Shown piece after piece: positions 1 through 5,498 of a stretch of 7,024 bases of DNA; positions within the stretch are counted from its first letter, which is position 1, and each line of letters starts with the position of its first letter. The DNA lies in the NCBI GenBank assembly GCA_031256695.1, contig JAIRQB010000193.1:1-7024 (forward strand). Direction: 5' to 3'. The notes beneath the pieces are model-generated. The model searched no databases and was not told the DNA's origin. It saw only the letters and a program-made list of their open reading frames with translations. A program made the position numbers and the translations under genes. Source of the stretch: Elusimicrobiota bacterium (GTDB lineage Bacteria; Elusimicrobiota; Endomicrobiia; Endomicrobiales; Endomicrobiaceae).

Positions 1-309
1 TCTTTAAACATTTTAAGGAGTATCGGTCTATCTCTTTCAACTTGAGCGGCGTGAGCGGCTCTGATTTGTTTTGCAATATCAACTCCCGGATATGCCTCGC
101 TCCAAGCCTGCCGTAATTCCTGCCATCGCTTTCGCAGTTTTAAATCAGCCTCATAGAGATTTAAGCCTTGCAATTCTTGCGGTATAGGCTCTAAATCCTC
201 TTTTTGAGAATGCGGATTTTGATTTTGAGGCTCATCGGCAGGCGGCGCAGTGGCAATCGCAAGCGATTGCTCTGCGCAAATGTCGTTTACGTCTTTGTCT
301 TCTTCTTTT

Positions 310-326
310 ACATTTGCATTTGCATT
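310..326. repeat. Hexanucleotide repeat (CATTTG), about three units
   Basis: A short tandem CATTTG tract lies just 3' (on the minus strand) of the frameshift point. It encodes Asn-Ala repeats in the downstream frame or Cys-Lys repeats in the upstream frame. Six-base units preserve frame, so copy changes here would not by themselves break the gene. Confidence 0.55.
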
Positions 327-338
327 TTCTTTCTTCTT

Positions 339-344
339 GGGGGG
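339..344. other. G6/C6 homopolymer at the frameshift point
   Basis: Six G on the plus strand. On the minus coding strand the codons read GAA ACC CCC CAA; with five C they would read GAA ACC CCC AAG AAG AAA and continue in the downstream frame. Upstream of the run the second frame hits a TAA within a few codons, so the change of frame must occur close to this run. Confidence 0.55.
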
Positions 345-526
345 TTTCTTTGGGGTTATTTAGGGGTTTTTCAGGGGTTATTTTGAGGTTTTTATTCTCA
401 TTGTTTGGGGTTTCCTCTTTTTTAGGTCTGCCACCTAAATATCCAAACTCCCCGCCTTTCTTTCCATTCTCAAACTTCTTATTGTTGGCGTCAATCTGTG
501 GTTTTATCAGCATAAAAACAGCTCTT

Positions 527-555
527 GAGTTGCCTTCTTTTTTGCTATTGCAACT
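527..555 (+). repeat. GAGTTGC palindrome, copy 1 (in the remnant reading frame)
   Basis: Left arm GAGTTGC (527-533) and degenerate right arm GCAACT (550-555). It is the same element as at 2714, 5565, 5750, 5867 and 5905. It lies in the open frame upstream of the left-hand remnant gene, where about ten codons (SCNSKKEGNS) separate ITPPSQ from RAVFMLIKPQ. This looks like an in-frame insertion. Confidence 0.55.
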
Positions 556-569
556 TTGCGAAGGCGGAG

Positions 570-602
570 TTATTTACGGGCTCTGCCAGTATATGTAAAT
601 AA
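570..602. repeat. AT-rich inverted repeat TTATTTAC / GTAAATAA
   Basis: Perfect 8-bp arms (570-577 and 595-602) separated by 17 bp. No T-run follows, so it is not a terminator. The function is unknown, and it could be a protein site or chance. Confidence 0.4.
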
Positions 603-608
603 TTCAAA

Positions 609-703
609 AATCCCTGTTGCCTTTATTTTTGAAAAGAGAAAAGGACAAAGAGGCGCAAATATTGTTTTGGTTAACAGAGATTCCCGCATTAGCCGGGGGT
701 GAC
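609..703 (+). repeat. Degenerate remnants of the GGATT...AATGACA repeat family
   Basis: AATCCCTGTTG, GCCTTT and TTTGAAAAGA at 609-637 match the flank at 5656-5696. AACAGAGATTCCCGC (673-687) followed by GC.GGGGGTGAC (692-703) is a decayed form of the AACAGGGATT-hairpin-AATGACA element seen intact near 5639 and 5729. No gene is visible between 514 and 841 on either strand. Confidence 0.5.
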
Positions 704-777
704 TCTCATAGTATTAGCGGGTTGTGGCGGCAGAAAATTTAAAGTTATAAGTTAATAAAAATTTGATAGCAGAAAGA

Positions 778-819
778 GCGGGTTTTGGAAAATCCAAGAC
801 TCGCCTTTTTCTGTTTTTT
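778..819 (+). terminator. Strong rho-independent terminator upstream of the heat-shock promoter
   Basis: Stem GCGGGTTTTGGA (778-789), loop AAA (790-792), stem TCCAAGACTCGC (793-804): twelve pairs, two of them G-U. It is followed by CTTTTT and then CTGTTTTTT to 819. The T-runs are on the plus-strand side. No intact plus-strand gene is seen upstream in the window, so it either ends a lost gene or unknown RNA, or insulates the hrcA promoter that begins 23 bp later. Confidence 0.8.
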
Positions 820-841
820 AGGAAAGAGCGCTTTGAGAATC

Positions 842-870
842 TTGACAAAAACAAATCAAATCATTAAAAT
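842..870 (+). promoter_or_regulatory. Sigma-70-type promoter P1 of the hrcA operon
   Basis: Perfect -35 TTGACA at 842-847, 17-bp spacer, -10 TAAAAT at 865-870. The CIRCE operator overlaps the last two bases of the -10 box, the usual geometry for HrcA repression of a housekeeping promoter. The predicted leader to the hrcA start is about 230 nt and contains inserted repeats. Confidence 0.82.
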
Positions 871-895
871 AGCGCTCATTAAAATGGAGTGCTAA
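869..895 (+). promoter_or_regulatory. CIRCE operator (HrcA binding site)
   Basis: ATAGCGCTC (869-877), 9-bp spacer, GAGTGCTAA (887-895). The family consensus is TTAGCACTC-N9-GAGTGCTAA: the right arm matches 9/9 and the left arm 7/9. Its position over the -10/start region of P1, with hrcA as first gene, indicates autoregulation and heat-shock control of the operon. Confidence 0.9.
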
Positions 896-940
896 TAAAA
901 CTCAAGCGCTAATAAAAGAGGGGAAAGGCTTATTTGAGTT

Positions 941-973
941 AAAATGGATTGCGGCTTCCGCCGCAATGACACC
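941..973 (+). repeat. Palindromic element, minimal form (ATTGCGGC-TTCC-GCCGCAAT)
   Basis: Left border AAAATGGATT, perfect 8-bp stem ATTGCGGC/GCCGCAAT with a TTCC loop (948-967), right border AATGACACC. This is the shortest member of the element family and lies in the hrcA leader. Confidence 0.75.
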
Positions 974-984
974 GTGGCATTAGC

Positions 985-1044
985 GGATTGCGGTAGCGCT
1001 ATGTGTTTGCGCAGCGCTATGCTTTTGCGCCCGCCGCAATGACA
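985..1044 (+). repeat. Palindromic element with two tandem 18-bp modules
   Basis: Left border GGATTGCGG (985-993), then AGCGCTATGTGTTTGCGC (995-1012) and its near-identical neighbour (1013-1030), then GCCGCAATGACA as right border. The outer arms ATTGCGG/CCGCAAT match those of the minimal element at 941, so the 18-bp modules look like insertions into the loop. Confidence 0.75.
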
Positions 1045-1063
1045 TTATCAGAATAAGAGTATT

Positions 1064-1095
1064 TATAATCAGCGCATATCAACAATGAGCGCTAA
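1064..1095 (+). promoter_or_regulatory. Possible second promoter (P2) with a second CIRCE-like operator
   Basis: Exact -10 TATAAT at 1064-1069. The best -35 is ATGACA (1039-1044), supplied by the end of the palindromic element, but with a long 19-bp spacer. TCAGCGCAT (1069-1077), 9-bp spacer and GAGCGCTAA (1087-1095) form a weaker CIRCE: 8/9 right arm and 5/9 left arm to consensus, with 6/9 pairing between arms. The offset from -10 box to operator is nearly the same as in P1. It may be a decayed duplicate of the original control region. Confidence 0.45.
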
Positions 1096-1100
1096 ATAAG

Positions 1101-1106
1101 AGGTGA
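1101..1106 (+). promoter_or_regulatory. hrcA ribosome binding site
   Basis: AGGTGA with a 4-bp gap to the ATG at 1111. It supports this start, which also gives the usual HrcA N-terminus. Confidence 0.7.
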
Positions 1107-1110
1107 TATT

Positions 1111-2160
1111 ATGAGGCAAGTATTGCCGTCAATAATACAAGAGAGAAAGTCAAAAATTTTAGGCGCGGTAATCCATCAATATGTAAAAACGGCAAAACCT
1201 GTCGGCTCAGACATTATAATAGACGCTTACGACATTAAATTGTCTCCTGCTACGGTTAGAAATTTAATGGCTGAACTTGAAGAAGAGGGCTTTTTAACCC
1301 ATCCGCATACTTCTGCGGGCAGAATACCGACAGACAAAGGATATAGAGCATATGTGGATTCTATAAGGCAAATACAAGATGTCGCTGTTGAGGAAGAGGA
1401 ACGCATTAAGAGAGAGTATGAGCAGAAAAAGAATGAAATAGAGACTGTTTTAAGCGAGACTTCTAAAATTTTATCAGTCTTATCTCAATATACGGGTTTT
1501 GTGACAGCGCCTAAAACGGAACTTGACCTGATAAAGAATGTTGAATTGCTCCAAATAGGCGCAGACGATATTTTAATCATACTTATTACAAATACGGGAA
1601 TGGTAAAACAGATGAGGGCGGGAGTGAGTTTAAATCCAAGCCAAATCAACCGTCTGCGGAATTTTTTAAATGAGAATTTAAGAGGCATTCCGCTTTCAGA
1701 AGCGGCTTCAAGAATGAGTAAAGAAATAAATGATTTTTGGCAAAGCGAGACTGAAATTTTAGATTTTGCCCGCGCTCTTTGCGGTATCTTTAACAGCATT
1801 GAAAATGACATATATATAGGAGGCGCTTCAAATGCCGCAGAAATAGCCGCGCTAAACGATTTCAGCGATTTTGACGCTTTTAAAACTCTTATAAAATTTA
1901 ACGATGACAAGAGGAAACTCATAGAAATAGTTGATAAAAATCTAAATTTTGACGGAATCAATGTAAAAATCGGCTCTGAGTTTTTATCCGATGAATTAAA
2001 AGATTTAAGCATAGTGACGACATCTTATAATGACGGCGAAAAGGCTATAGGTTTGCTGGGGATTGTAGGACCTAAAAGAATGGAATATGACAAGATGATG
2101 TCCCTTGTCAGCGGCATTTCAAAGGCTTTAAATGAATTTTTGAGAAATAAAATTGGGTAA
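1111..2160 (+). CDS. hrcA: Heat-inducible transcription repressor HrcA
   Basis: 349 residues, normal length for HrcA. It binds CIRCE operators as a dimer and represses groE/dnaK operons. After heat stress the repressor loses activity when GroEL is busy with unfolded proteins. The N-terminal winged-helix domain (about 1-80) contains LSPATVRNLMAELEEEGFL (44-62) and HTSAGRIPTDKGYR (66-79), the family's hallmark blocks. A GAF-like and dimerisation region follows, with the late motif IVGPKRMEYDKMMSLVSGI before the C-terminus. It is the first gene of the operon, preceded by CIRCE and therefore autoregulated. It is unusually far (about 610 bp) from grpE. The stop codon lies inside a 16-bp sequence that recurs at 2693-2708. 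No defects are seen. Confidence 0.96.
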   Translation: MRQVLPSIIQERKSKILGAVIHQYVKTAKPVGSDIIIDAYDIKLSPATVRNLMAELEEEGFLTHPHTSAGRIPTDKGYRAYVDSIRQIQDVAVEEEERIKREYEQKKNEIETVLSETSKILSVLSQYTGFVTAPKTELDLIKNVELLQIGADDILIILITNTGMVKQMRAGVSLNPSQINRLRNFLNENLRGIPLSEAASRMSKEINDFWQSETEILDFARALCGIFNSIENDIYIGGASNAAEIAALNDFSDFDAFKTLIKFNDDKRKLIEIVDKNLNFDGINVKIGSEFLSDELKDLSIVTTSYNDGEKAIGLLGIVGPKRMEYDKMMSLVSGISKALNEFLRNKIG

Positions 2161-2164
2161 AGGC

Positions 2165-2193
2165 AGTTAAGAGTTAAAAGTTAAAAGTTAAGG
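2165..2193. repeat. Heptamer tandem repeat AGTTAAA, array 1
   Basis: Four seven-base units of the AGTTAAA/AGTTAAG type follow the hrcA stop. Similar arrays lie at about 2308-2335 and 2404-2425, and a degenerate form at 2674-2690. A related AATTAAG period occurs just after dnaK (about 5266-5282). Confidence 0.7.
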
Positions 2194-2219
2194 AAAAATG
2201 TCAAAAAGCCAAAACCCCG

Positions 2220-2297
2220 GGTGTCATTTGCGGCGTGCGCAATTCTGATAGAGACAAGTGCGCTGCGCAAACACATAGCGCTGCCGCAATCCATTTT
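2220..2297 (-). repeat. Palindromic element with 27-bp and 18-bp modules, copy B
   Basis: On the plus strand it runs GGTGTCATT, the 27-bp module (2236-2262, starting TGCGCAATTCTG and ending GACAAGTGCG), one 18-bp module GCGCAAACACATAGCGCT (2265-2282), then GCCGCAATCCATTTT. It is the reverse orientation of the elements at 941 and 985. Confidence 0.75.
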
Positions 2298-2307
2298 AAA
2301 ATTCAGA

Positions 2308-2335
2308 AGTTAAGAGTGAAAAGTTAAAAGTGACA
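2308..2335. repeat. Heptamer tandem repeat, array 2
   Basis: Units AGTTAAG, AGTGAAA, AGTTAAA and AGTGACA run at a seven-base period directly after element B. It is more degenerate than array 1. Confidence 0.55.
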
Positions 2336-2357
2336 ACAAACGGCAGTATTCCAAGTT

Positions 2358-2387
2358 GTCATACCCGCGAAGGCGGGTATCCATTTT
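2358..2387 (-). repeat. Short hairpin element (ATACCCGC-GAAG-GCGGGTAT)
   Basis: Border GTCAT, a perfect 8-bp stem (2361-2368 with 2373-2380) and GAAG loop, then ATCCATTTT. The stem differs from the copies at 5472 and 5639 by paired changes that preserve pairing. Confidence 0.75.
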
Positions 2388-2403
2388 ATTTCAAACAATA
2401 CAA

Positions 2404-2425
2404 AAAGTTAAAAGTTAAAAGTTAA
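2404..2425. repeat. Heptamer tandem repeat, array 3
   Basis: Three clean AGTTAAA units, the last ending AGTTAAGG. Confidence 0.65.
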
Positions 2426-2472
2426 GGAAAACAGCATTTGAGAAACAGCGTCAAGCGAAGTTATGTCGTCCC

Positions 2473-2580
2473 GGTGTCATTGCGTCGTGCGCAATTCTGA
2501 TAGAGACAAGTGCGTTGCGCAAACACATAGCGCTGCGCAAACGCATAGCGCTGCGCAAACACATAGCGTTGCCACAAGGC
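2473..2580 (-). repeat. Palindromic element with three tandem 18-bp modules, copy D1 (one border lost)
   Basis: GGTGTCATT (2473-2481), the 27-bp module (2488-2514, identical to copy B), then three 18-bp units at 2517-2534, 2535-2552 and 2553-2570 that differ by single bases. The expected CCGCAATCC border is replaced by unrelated sequence, so the element is incomplete or was cut by copy D2. Confidence 0.7.
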
Positions 2581-2590
2581 TTCCCGCTGA

Positions 2591-2665
2591 TGTCATTGCG
2601 TCGTGCGCAATTCTGATAGAGACAAGTGCGCTGCGCAAACACATAGCGCTGCCGCAATCCATTTT
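2591..2665 (-). repeat. Palindromic element with 27-bp and 18-bp modules, copy D2
   Basis: GTCATTGCG border, 27-bp module (2604-2630), one 18-bp module (2633-2650), then GCCGCAATCCATTTT. It is almost identical to copy B, including about 15 bp beyond the border (TTAAAATT.AGAAGTTAA), so the two are recent duplicates. Confidence 0.75.
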
Positions 2666-2713
2666 AAAATTGAGAAGTTAAAAATTAAGGTGAAAGGCAG
2701 TTAAGAGTCAAGT

Positions 2714-2742
2714 GAGTTGCCATCTGTAATTGGGGGCAACTC
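2714..2742 (+). repeat. GAGTTGC palindrome, copy 2, in the grpE leader
   Basis: Perfect 8-bp arms GAGTTGCC (2714-2721) and GGCAACTC (2735-2742) with a 13-nt loop. It ends 18 bp before the grpE ribosome binding site. In the transcript it would form a hairpin in the grpE 5' region and could affect RNA processing or stability. That role is inference. Confidence 0.7.
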
Positions 2743-2760
2743 TGTTAAAAATTAAAAATT

Positions 2761-2767
2761 AGGGAGG
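2761..2767 (+). promoter_or_regulatory. grpE ribosome binding site, deciding a GTG start
   Basis: AGGGAGG lies 4 bp before GTG (2772). The overlapping ATG at 2770 is in another frame and gives no GrpE sequence, so the GTG is the start. Confidence 0.75.
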
Positions 2768-2771
2768 AAAT

Positions 2772-3362
2772 GTGGATAAAGAAAATGACGAAAACTCAAA
2801 TAAAGAAGCGGCAGATACGGGCGAAAGCAAAGAGCAGTCTGAAACAGAAACAGAAAACGCTTTCACCGGGCAAAATCAAGAGGAAAATTTAAGCGAAACG
2901 GAAATATTGCAAAGGTCCCTTGACGAAGCGCTAAAACAATCCGCTCAGTATTATGACCAGATTTTGAGGCTCAAGGCTGATTTTGAAAATTACAGGAAGC
3001 GCGCTGAAAAAGAAAAAAGAGATTTTTTGGAATGGGGCAAAGAGAAAATCCTTTTAAAGCAAATAGGCATAAATGATGTTTTGGAGCAGGCTTTAAAAAG
3101 CGCAAAAAACGGAGACAATCTTGAGAGCATTCTCATAGGTTTAGAAATGATAAGCAAAGAATTTTCAAAGATGCTTTCAGAAGAAGGCATAGAGGAAATA
3201 AAATGCGAAAAGTTTGACCCGCAATTTTGCGAAGCATTAGATTTCGCAGAAGAAAAAGAAAAGCAAGACGGCGAAATTTTAGAAATCTATCAGAAAGGCT
3301 ATAAGATGAATGGACGGCTTATCAGGGCGGCAAAAGTAAAAATTGTCAGAAATACAAAATAA
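2772..3362 (+). CDS. grpE: Nucleotide exchange factor GrpE
   Basis: 196 residues, GTG start. It is the cytoplasmic cofactor of DnaK: it speeds ADP release and so resets the chaperone cycle. It has a low-complexity acidic N-terminus (1-45), then a long helical, coiled-coil dimerisation segment with LKADFENYRKR (67-77), the family's signature. The compact beta domain that contacts DnaK includes FDPQFCEA (148-155; many homologues have His where this has Cys) and QKGYKMNGRLIRAAKVKI (174-191), the standard C-terminal signature. Length is normal. dnaK starts 14 bp after the stop, so the two are co-transcribed. It sits 611 bp downstream of hrcA across a repeat block, so either the operon transcript reads through that block or grpE-dnaK has its own promoter; I see no convincing one. 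Confidence 0.95.
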   Translation: MDKENDENSNKEAADTGESKEQSETETENAFTGQNQEENLSETEILQRSLDEALKQSAQYYDQILRLKADFENYRKRAEKEKRDFLEWGKEKILLKQIGINDVLEQALKSAKNGDNLESILIGLEMISKEFSKMLSEEGIEEIKCEKFDPQFCEALDFAEEKEKQDGEILEIYQKGYKMNGRLIRAAKVKIVRNTK

Positions 3363-3364
3363 AA

Positions 3365-3371
3365 AAGGAGG
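3365..3371 (+). promoter_or_regulatory. dnaK ribosome binding site
   Basis: AAGGAGG, five bases before the ATG at 3377. This near-perfect site is the strongest in the window and fits a highly expressed chaperone. Confidence 0.85.
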
Positions 3372-3376
3372 CTTTT

Positions 3377-5266
3377 ATGGCAAAAATAATAGGAATAGAT
3401 TTAGGAACATCAAATTCAGCGGCTGCTGTAATGGAAGGCGGTAAAACAACTCTCATTCCATCGGCTGAAGGCACGACTTTAGGCGGCAAGGCTTTTCCCT
3501 CATATGCGGCTTTCACAAAAGACGGTCAACTGTTGGTAGGAGAGCCTGCGAGGAGACAAGCGGTGACAAACCCCGAAGGCACAATAAGCGCTTTCAAGAG
3601 AAAAATGGGGACAGATTATAAGTATCAAATCAATGGAAAAGAGTTTACTCCCCAGCAACTCTCCGCTTTTATCTTGCAGAAAATTAAAAAAGACGCCGAA
3701 AATTATTTGGGCGAGACTATCAGCAAAGCGGTAATTACAGTCCCCGCTTATTTTAACGACAATCAAAGACAGGCTACAAAAGATGCGGGCGCAATAGCGG
3801 GTTTAGAAGTTGTCCGTCTTGTCAATGAGCCTACTGCGGCTTCTCTTGCCTACGGCATAGATAAAGTCGGCAAAGAGCAGAAAATTTTAGTTTTTGATTT
3901 AGGCGGCGGCACTCTTGATGTGACAATTATGGAGATGGGCGCAGAAGGCACTTTTGAAGTTTTATCAACTTCGGGCGACACTCAACTGGGCGGCACAGAT
4001 ATGGACAATGCTTTAATCAACTATATTGCAGACGATTTCAAAAAGAGCAGCGGAATAGATTTGAGAAACGATAAGATGGCTGTTCAAAGACTAAAAGAGG
4101 CGGCGGAAAAAGCAAAGATTGAACTCTCTAATATTTTAGAGACAGATATAAATTTGCCTTTTATCACAGCAGACGCTTCAGGTCCAAAACATTTGACTAT
4201 GAAATTTACAAGGTCAACTTTAGAAAATCTCGTCCGCCCAATCGTTGATAGGTGCAAAACCTCAATAGAGCAAGCAATATCAGATGCAAAACTTTCTAAA
4301 AGCGGCATTACAAAAATCATTTTAGTAGGCGGTCCTACGAGAATGCCTATAGTTCAAAAATTTGTAGAGGATTGCGTCGGCAAAAGCGTTGAACACGGAG
4401 TAGACCCTATGGAATGCGTATGCTTTGGCGCCGCTGTCCAAGCGGCAGTTTTGACGGGCGATGTGAAAGATATTCTTTTGCTTGATGTTACGCCATTGAC
4501 GCTGGGCATAGAAACTGCAGGCGGCATAAGAACTCCCTTGATAGACAGAAATACGACAGTGCCCGCTAAACGCTCTCAAATTTTTTCAACCTATTCAGAC
4601 AATCAGCCCGCTGTTGAAATAAATGTCTTGCAGGGCGAAAGACCGATGGCGAAAGATAATTTGTCGCTCGGCAAATTTTTGCTTGACGGCATACCGCCCG
4701 CGCCGAGGGGAGTTCCGCAAATAGAAGTCACTTTTGATATTGATGCAAACGGCATATTAAATGTCAGCGCCAAAGACAAAGGGACGGGCAAAGAGCAATC
4801 AATAAAAATCTCATCTTCTACAAAACTCTCAAAAGACGATATAGACAAATATGTCAAAGAAGCCGAGCAATACGCTTCAGAAGACGCCAAACGCAGAGAT
4901 GAAATTGAAGAGAAAAATAAAGCCGACAATTTAGTCTATTCAGTTGAGAAAAGTTTAAAAGAGCACGGAGACAAAATTTCGGCAGATGAGAGATTGCAAG
5001 TAGAGCAGGCTTTAAGCGCCGCAAAAGACGCTTTAAAGGGAAGCGATATAAATTCAATAAAGTCAACAAGAGAAGCATTAGAGACAGCCTCTCATAAACT
5101 CGCAGAAGCGGTTTATAAAAATGCTCAAAGCGCGGGCGGCGGGGCAAGCGGCGCTGAAGGAATGAGCGGCAATCAAAGCGGAGCAGGAACTCAAAACAAT
5201 TCATCTCAAAATGCGCAAGGCGAAGTAATTGACGCTGAAGTAGTTGACGATGACAAAAACAAATAA
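3377..5266 (+). CDS. dnaK: Molecular chaperone DnaK (Hsp70)
   Basis: 629 residues. ATP-driven chaperone that binds exposed hydrophobic segments; it works with GrpE and normally with a DnaJ. The nucleotide-binding domain shows GIDLGTSNSA (6-15, phosphate 1), AVITVPAYFND (118-128), LVNEPTAASLAYG (148-160), VFDLGGGTLDVTIME (172-186, phosphate 2) and IILVGGPTRMP (314-324, adenosine). The interdomain linker is DILLLDVTPLTLG (365-377). The substrate-binding domain with NVLQGER and DIDANGILNVSAKDKGTG follows, then the helical lid, a Gly/Ser/Asn/Gln-rich tail and EVIDAEVVDDD. Between QAVTNP and the TPQQLSAFIL segment it lacks about 24 residues present in E. coli DnaK, the short form found in Gram-positives and several other phyla. 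The GTSNSA loop (rather than GTTNSC) is another lineage trait. No dnaJ follows, and no clear terminator is seen after the stop. Confidence 0.98.
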   Translation: MAKIIGIDLGTSNSAAAVMEGGKTTLIPSAEGTTLGGKAFPSYAAFTKDGQLLVGEPARRQAVTNPEGTISAFKRKMGTDYKYQINGKEFTPQQLSAFILQKIKKDAENYLGETISKAVITVPAYFNDNQRQATKDAGAIAGLEVVRLVNEPTAASLAYGIDKVGKEQKILVFDLGGGTLDVTIMEMGAEGTFEVLSTSGDTQLGGTDMDNALINYIADDFKKSSGIDLRNDKMAVQRLKEAAEKAKIELSNILETDINLPFITADASGPKHLTMKFTRSTLENLVRPIVDRCKTSIEQAISDAKLSKSGITKIILVGGPTRMPIVQKFVEDCVGKSVEHGVDPMECVCFGAAVQAAVLTGDVKDILLLDVTPLTLGIETAGGIRTPLIDRNTTVPAKRSQIFSTYSDNQPAVEINVLQGERPMAKDNLSLGKFLLDGIPPAPRGVPQIEVTFDIDANGILNVSAKDKGTGKEQSIKISSSTKLSKDDIDKYVKEAEQYASEDAKRRDEIEEKNKADNLVYSVEKSLKEHGDKISADERLQVEQALSAAKDALKGSDINSIKSTREALETASHKLAEAVYKNAQSAGGGASGAEGMSGNQSGAGTQNNSSQNAQGEVIDAEVVDDDKNK

Positions 5267-5338
5267 ATTAAGAATTAAGAATTGACAATAAACGGCAGTA
5301 ATGAGTAATGAACACAAAGCAAAGCGAGAATTGAAGGC

Positions 5339-5418
5339 AAAATGGATTGCGGCAGCGCACTTGTCTCTATCAGAATTGCGCAGCGCTATGCGTTTGCGTT
5401 TGCGCCCGCAATGACACC
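5339..5418 (+). repeat. Palindromic element with modules in permuted order, copy E
   Basis: Left border AAAATGGATTGCGGC, then the 27-bp module (5356-5382, reverse complement, identical to copies B, D1 and D2), then an 18-bp-like module (AGCGCTATGCGTTTGCG), then CCCGCAATGACACC. In the other copies, read the same way, the 18-bp module comes before the 27-bp module. Confidence 0.75.
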
Positions 5419-5465
5419 AACGGCGGCGTCAAAGCCAAAGCTTCGCCTACCATTGCACAAACCCG

Positions 5466-5498
5466 GGTGTCATTCCGTCGCAAGACGGAATCCATTTT
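5466..5498 (-). repeat. Short hairpin element (ATTCCGTC-GCAA-GACGGAAT)
   Basis: Border GGTGTCATT, a perfect 8-bp stem at 5472-5479 and 5484-5491 with a GNRA-type GCAA loop, then AATCCATTTT. The T-run is too short to call it a confident terminator, although it might end some dnaK transcripts. Confidence 0.75.

Larger units (their letters stand above)
1..513 (-). pseudogene. Broken phage replication-type protein (DUF6291-like start, YPGVD-type end), runs off left edge
   Basis: Read leftwards from the ATG at 511-513, one frame gives MLIKPQIDANNKKFENGKKG and then GGRPKK, followed by a Pro/Lys/Asn-rich linker. The AVF.LIKPQIDANN and NGKKGG...GGRPKK pattern matches, from memory, the internal part of DUF6291-type phage proteins. 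At the G6 run 339-344 (C6 on the coding strand) the sensible frame changes: removing one C joins it to a second open frame that continues to the window edge and contains NANANV, QELRQAWSEAYPGVD and IRAAHAAQ. The YPGVD.....I..A.A pattern is typical of C-terminal parts of phage replication proteins. Homology-like sequence extends upstream of the ATG (RAVF, to about 525), but the usual 50 or so N-terminal residues are missing and an in-frame TAA lies at 574-576. Two defects (5' loss and frameshift) favour a prophage relic. A sequencing indel or slippage at the C6 run remains possible. Confidence 0.6.
2159..2708. repeat. 16-bp direct repeats bounding the hrcA-grpE repeat block
   Basis: AAAGGCAGTTAAGAGT occurs at 2159-2174, overlapping the hrcA stop codon, and again at 2693-2708. 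The two copies enclose nearly all of the dispersed repeats between hrcA and grpE. They could mark a duplication made when the block was acquired. They could also just be copies of a local AT-rich repeat. Confidence 0.6.

Noticed and set aside
314..598. Plus-strand open frame rich in Phe/Leu/Gly
   Set aside because: It is the complement of the Lys/Pro-rich minus-strand remnant, which has recognisable protein motifs; the plus frame has none.
938..952. Similarity between the CIRCE spacer/right arm (ATTAAAATGGAGTGC) and the element border (GTTAAAATGGATTGC)
   Set aside because: Intriguing 13/15 match, but the CIRCE arm is fixed by HrcA binding and AT-rich spacer similarity is easily chance; one instance is not enough.
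1485..2012. Minus-strand open frame of 175 codons inside hrcA
   Set aside because: Antisense to a clearly recognised hrcA; hydrophobic composition comes from the complementary strand. The same applies to minus-strand frames within grpE and dnaK.
995..2650. CRISPR array formed by the repeated 18-bp and 27-bp modules
   Set aside because: Repeats are directly abutting or irregularly spaced, with no unique spacers of constant length and no cas genes.
2451..2681. Overlapping open frames on both strands with Cys-Val-Cys or Ala-Gln-Thr-His-Ser repeats
   Set aside because: They are translations of the tandem 18-bp module and appear in several frames at once, with no ribosome site or protein-like composition.
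2714..2742. Rho-independent terminator before grpE
   Set aside because: The hairpin is perfect but is followed by TGTTAAAAATT, not a run of T, and matches a dispersed repeat family.
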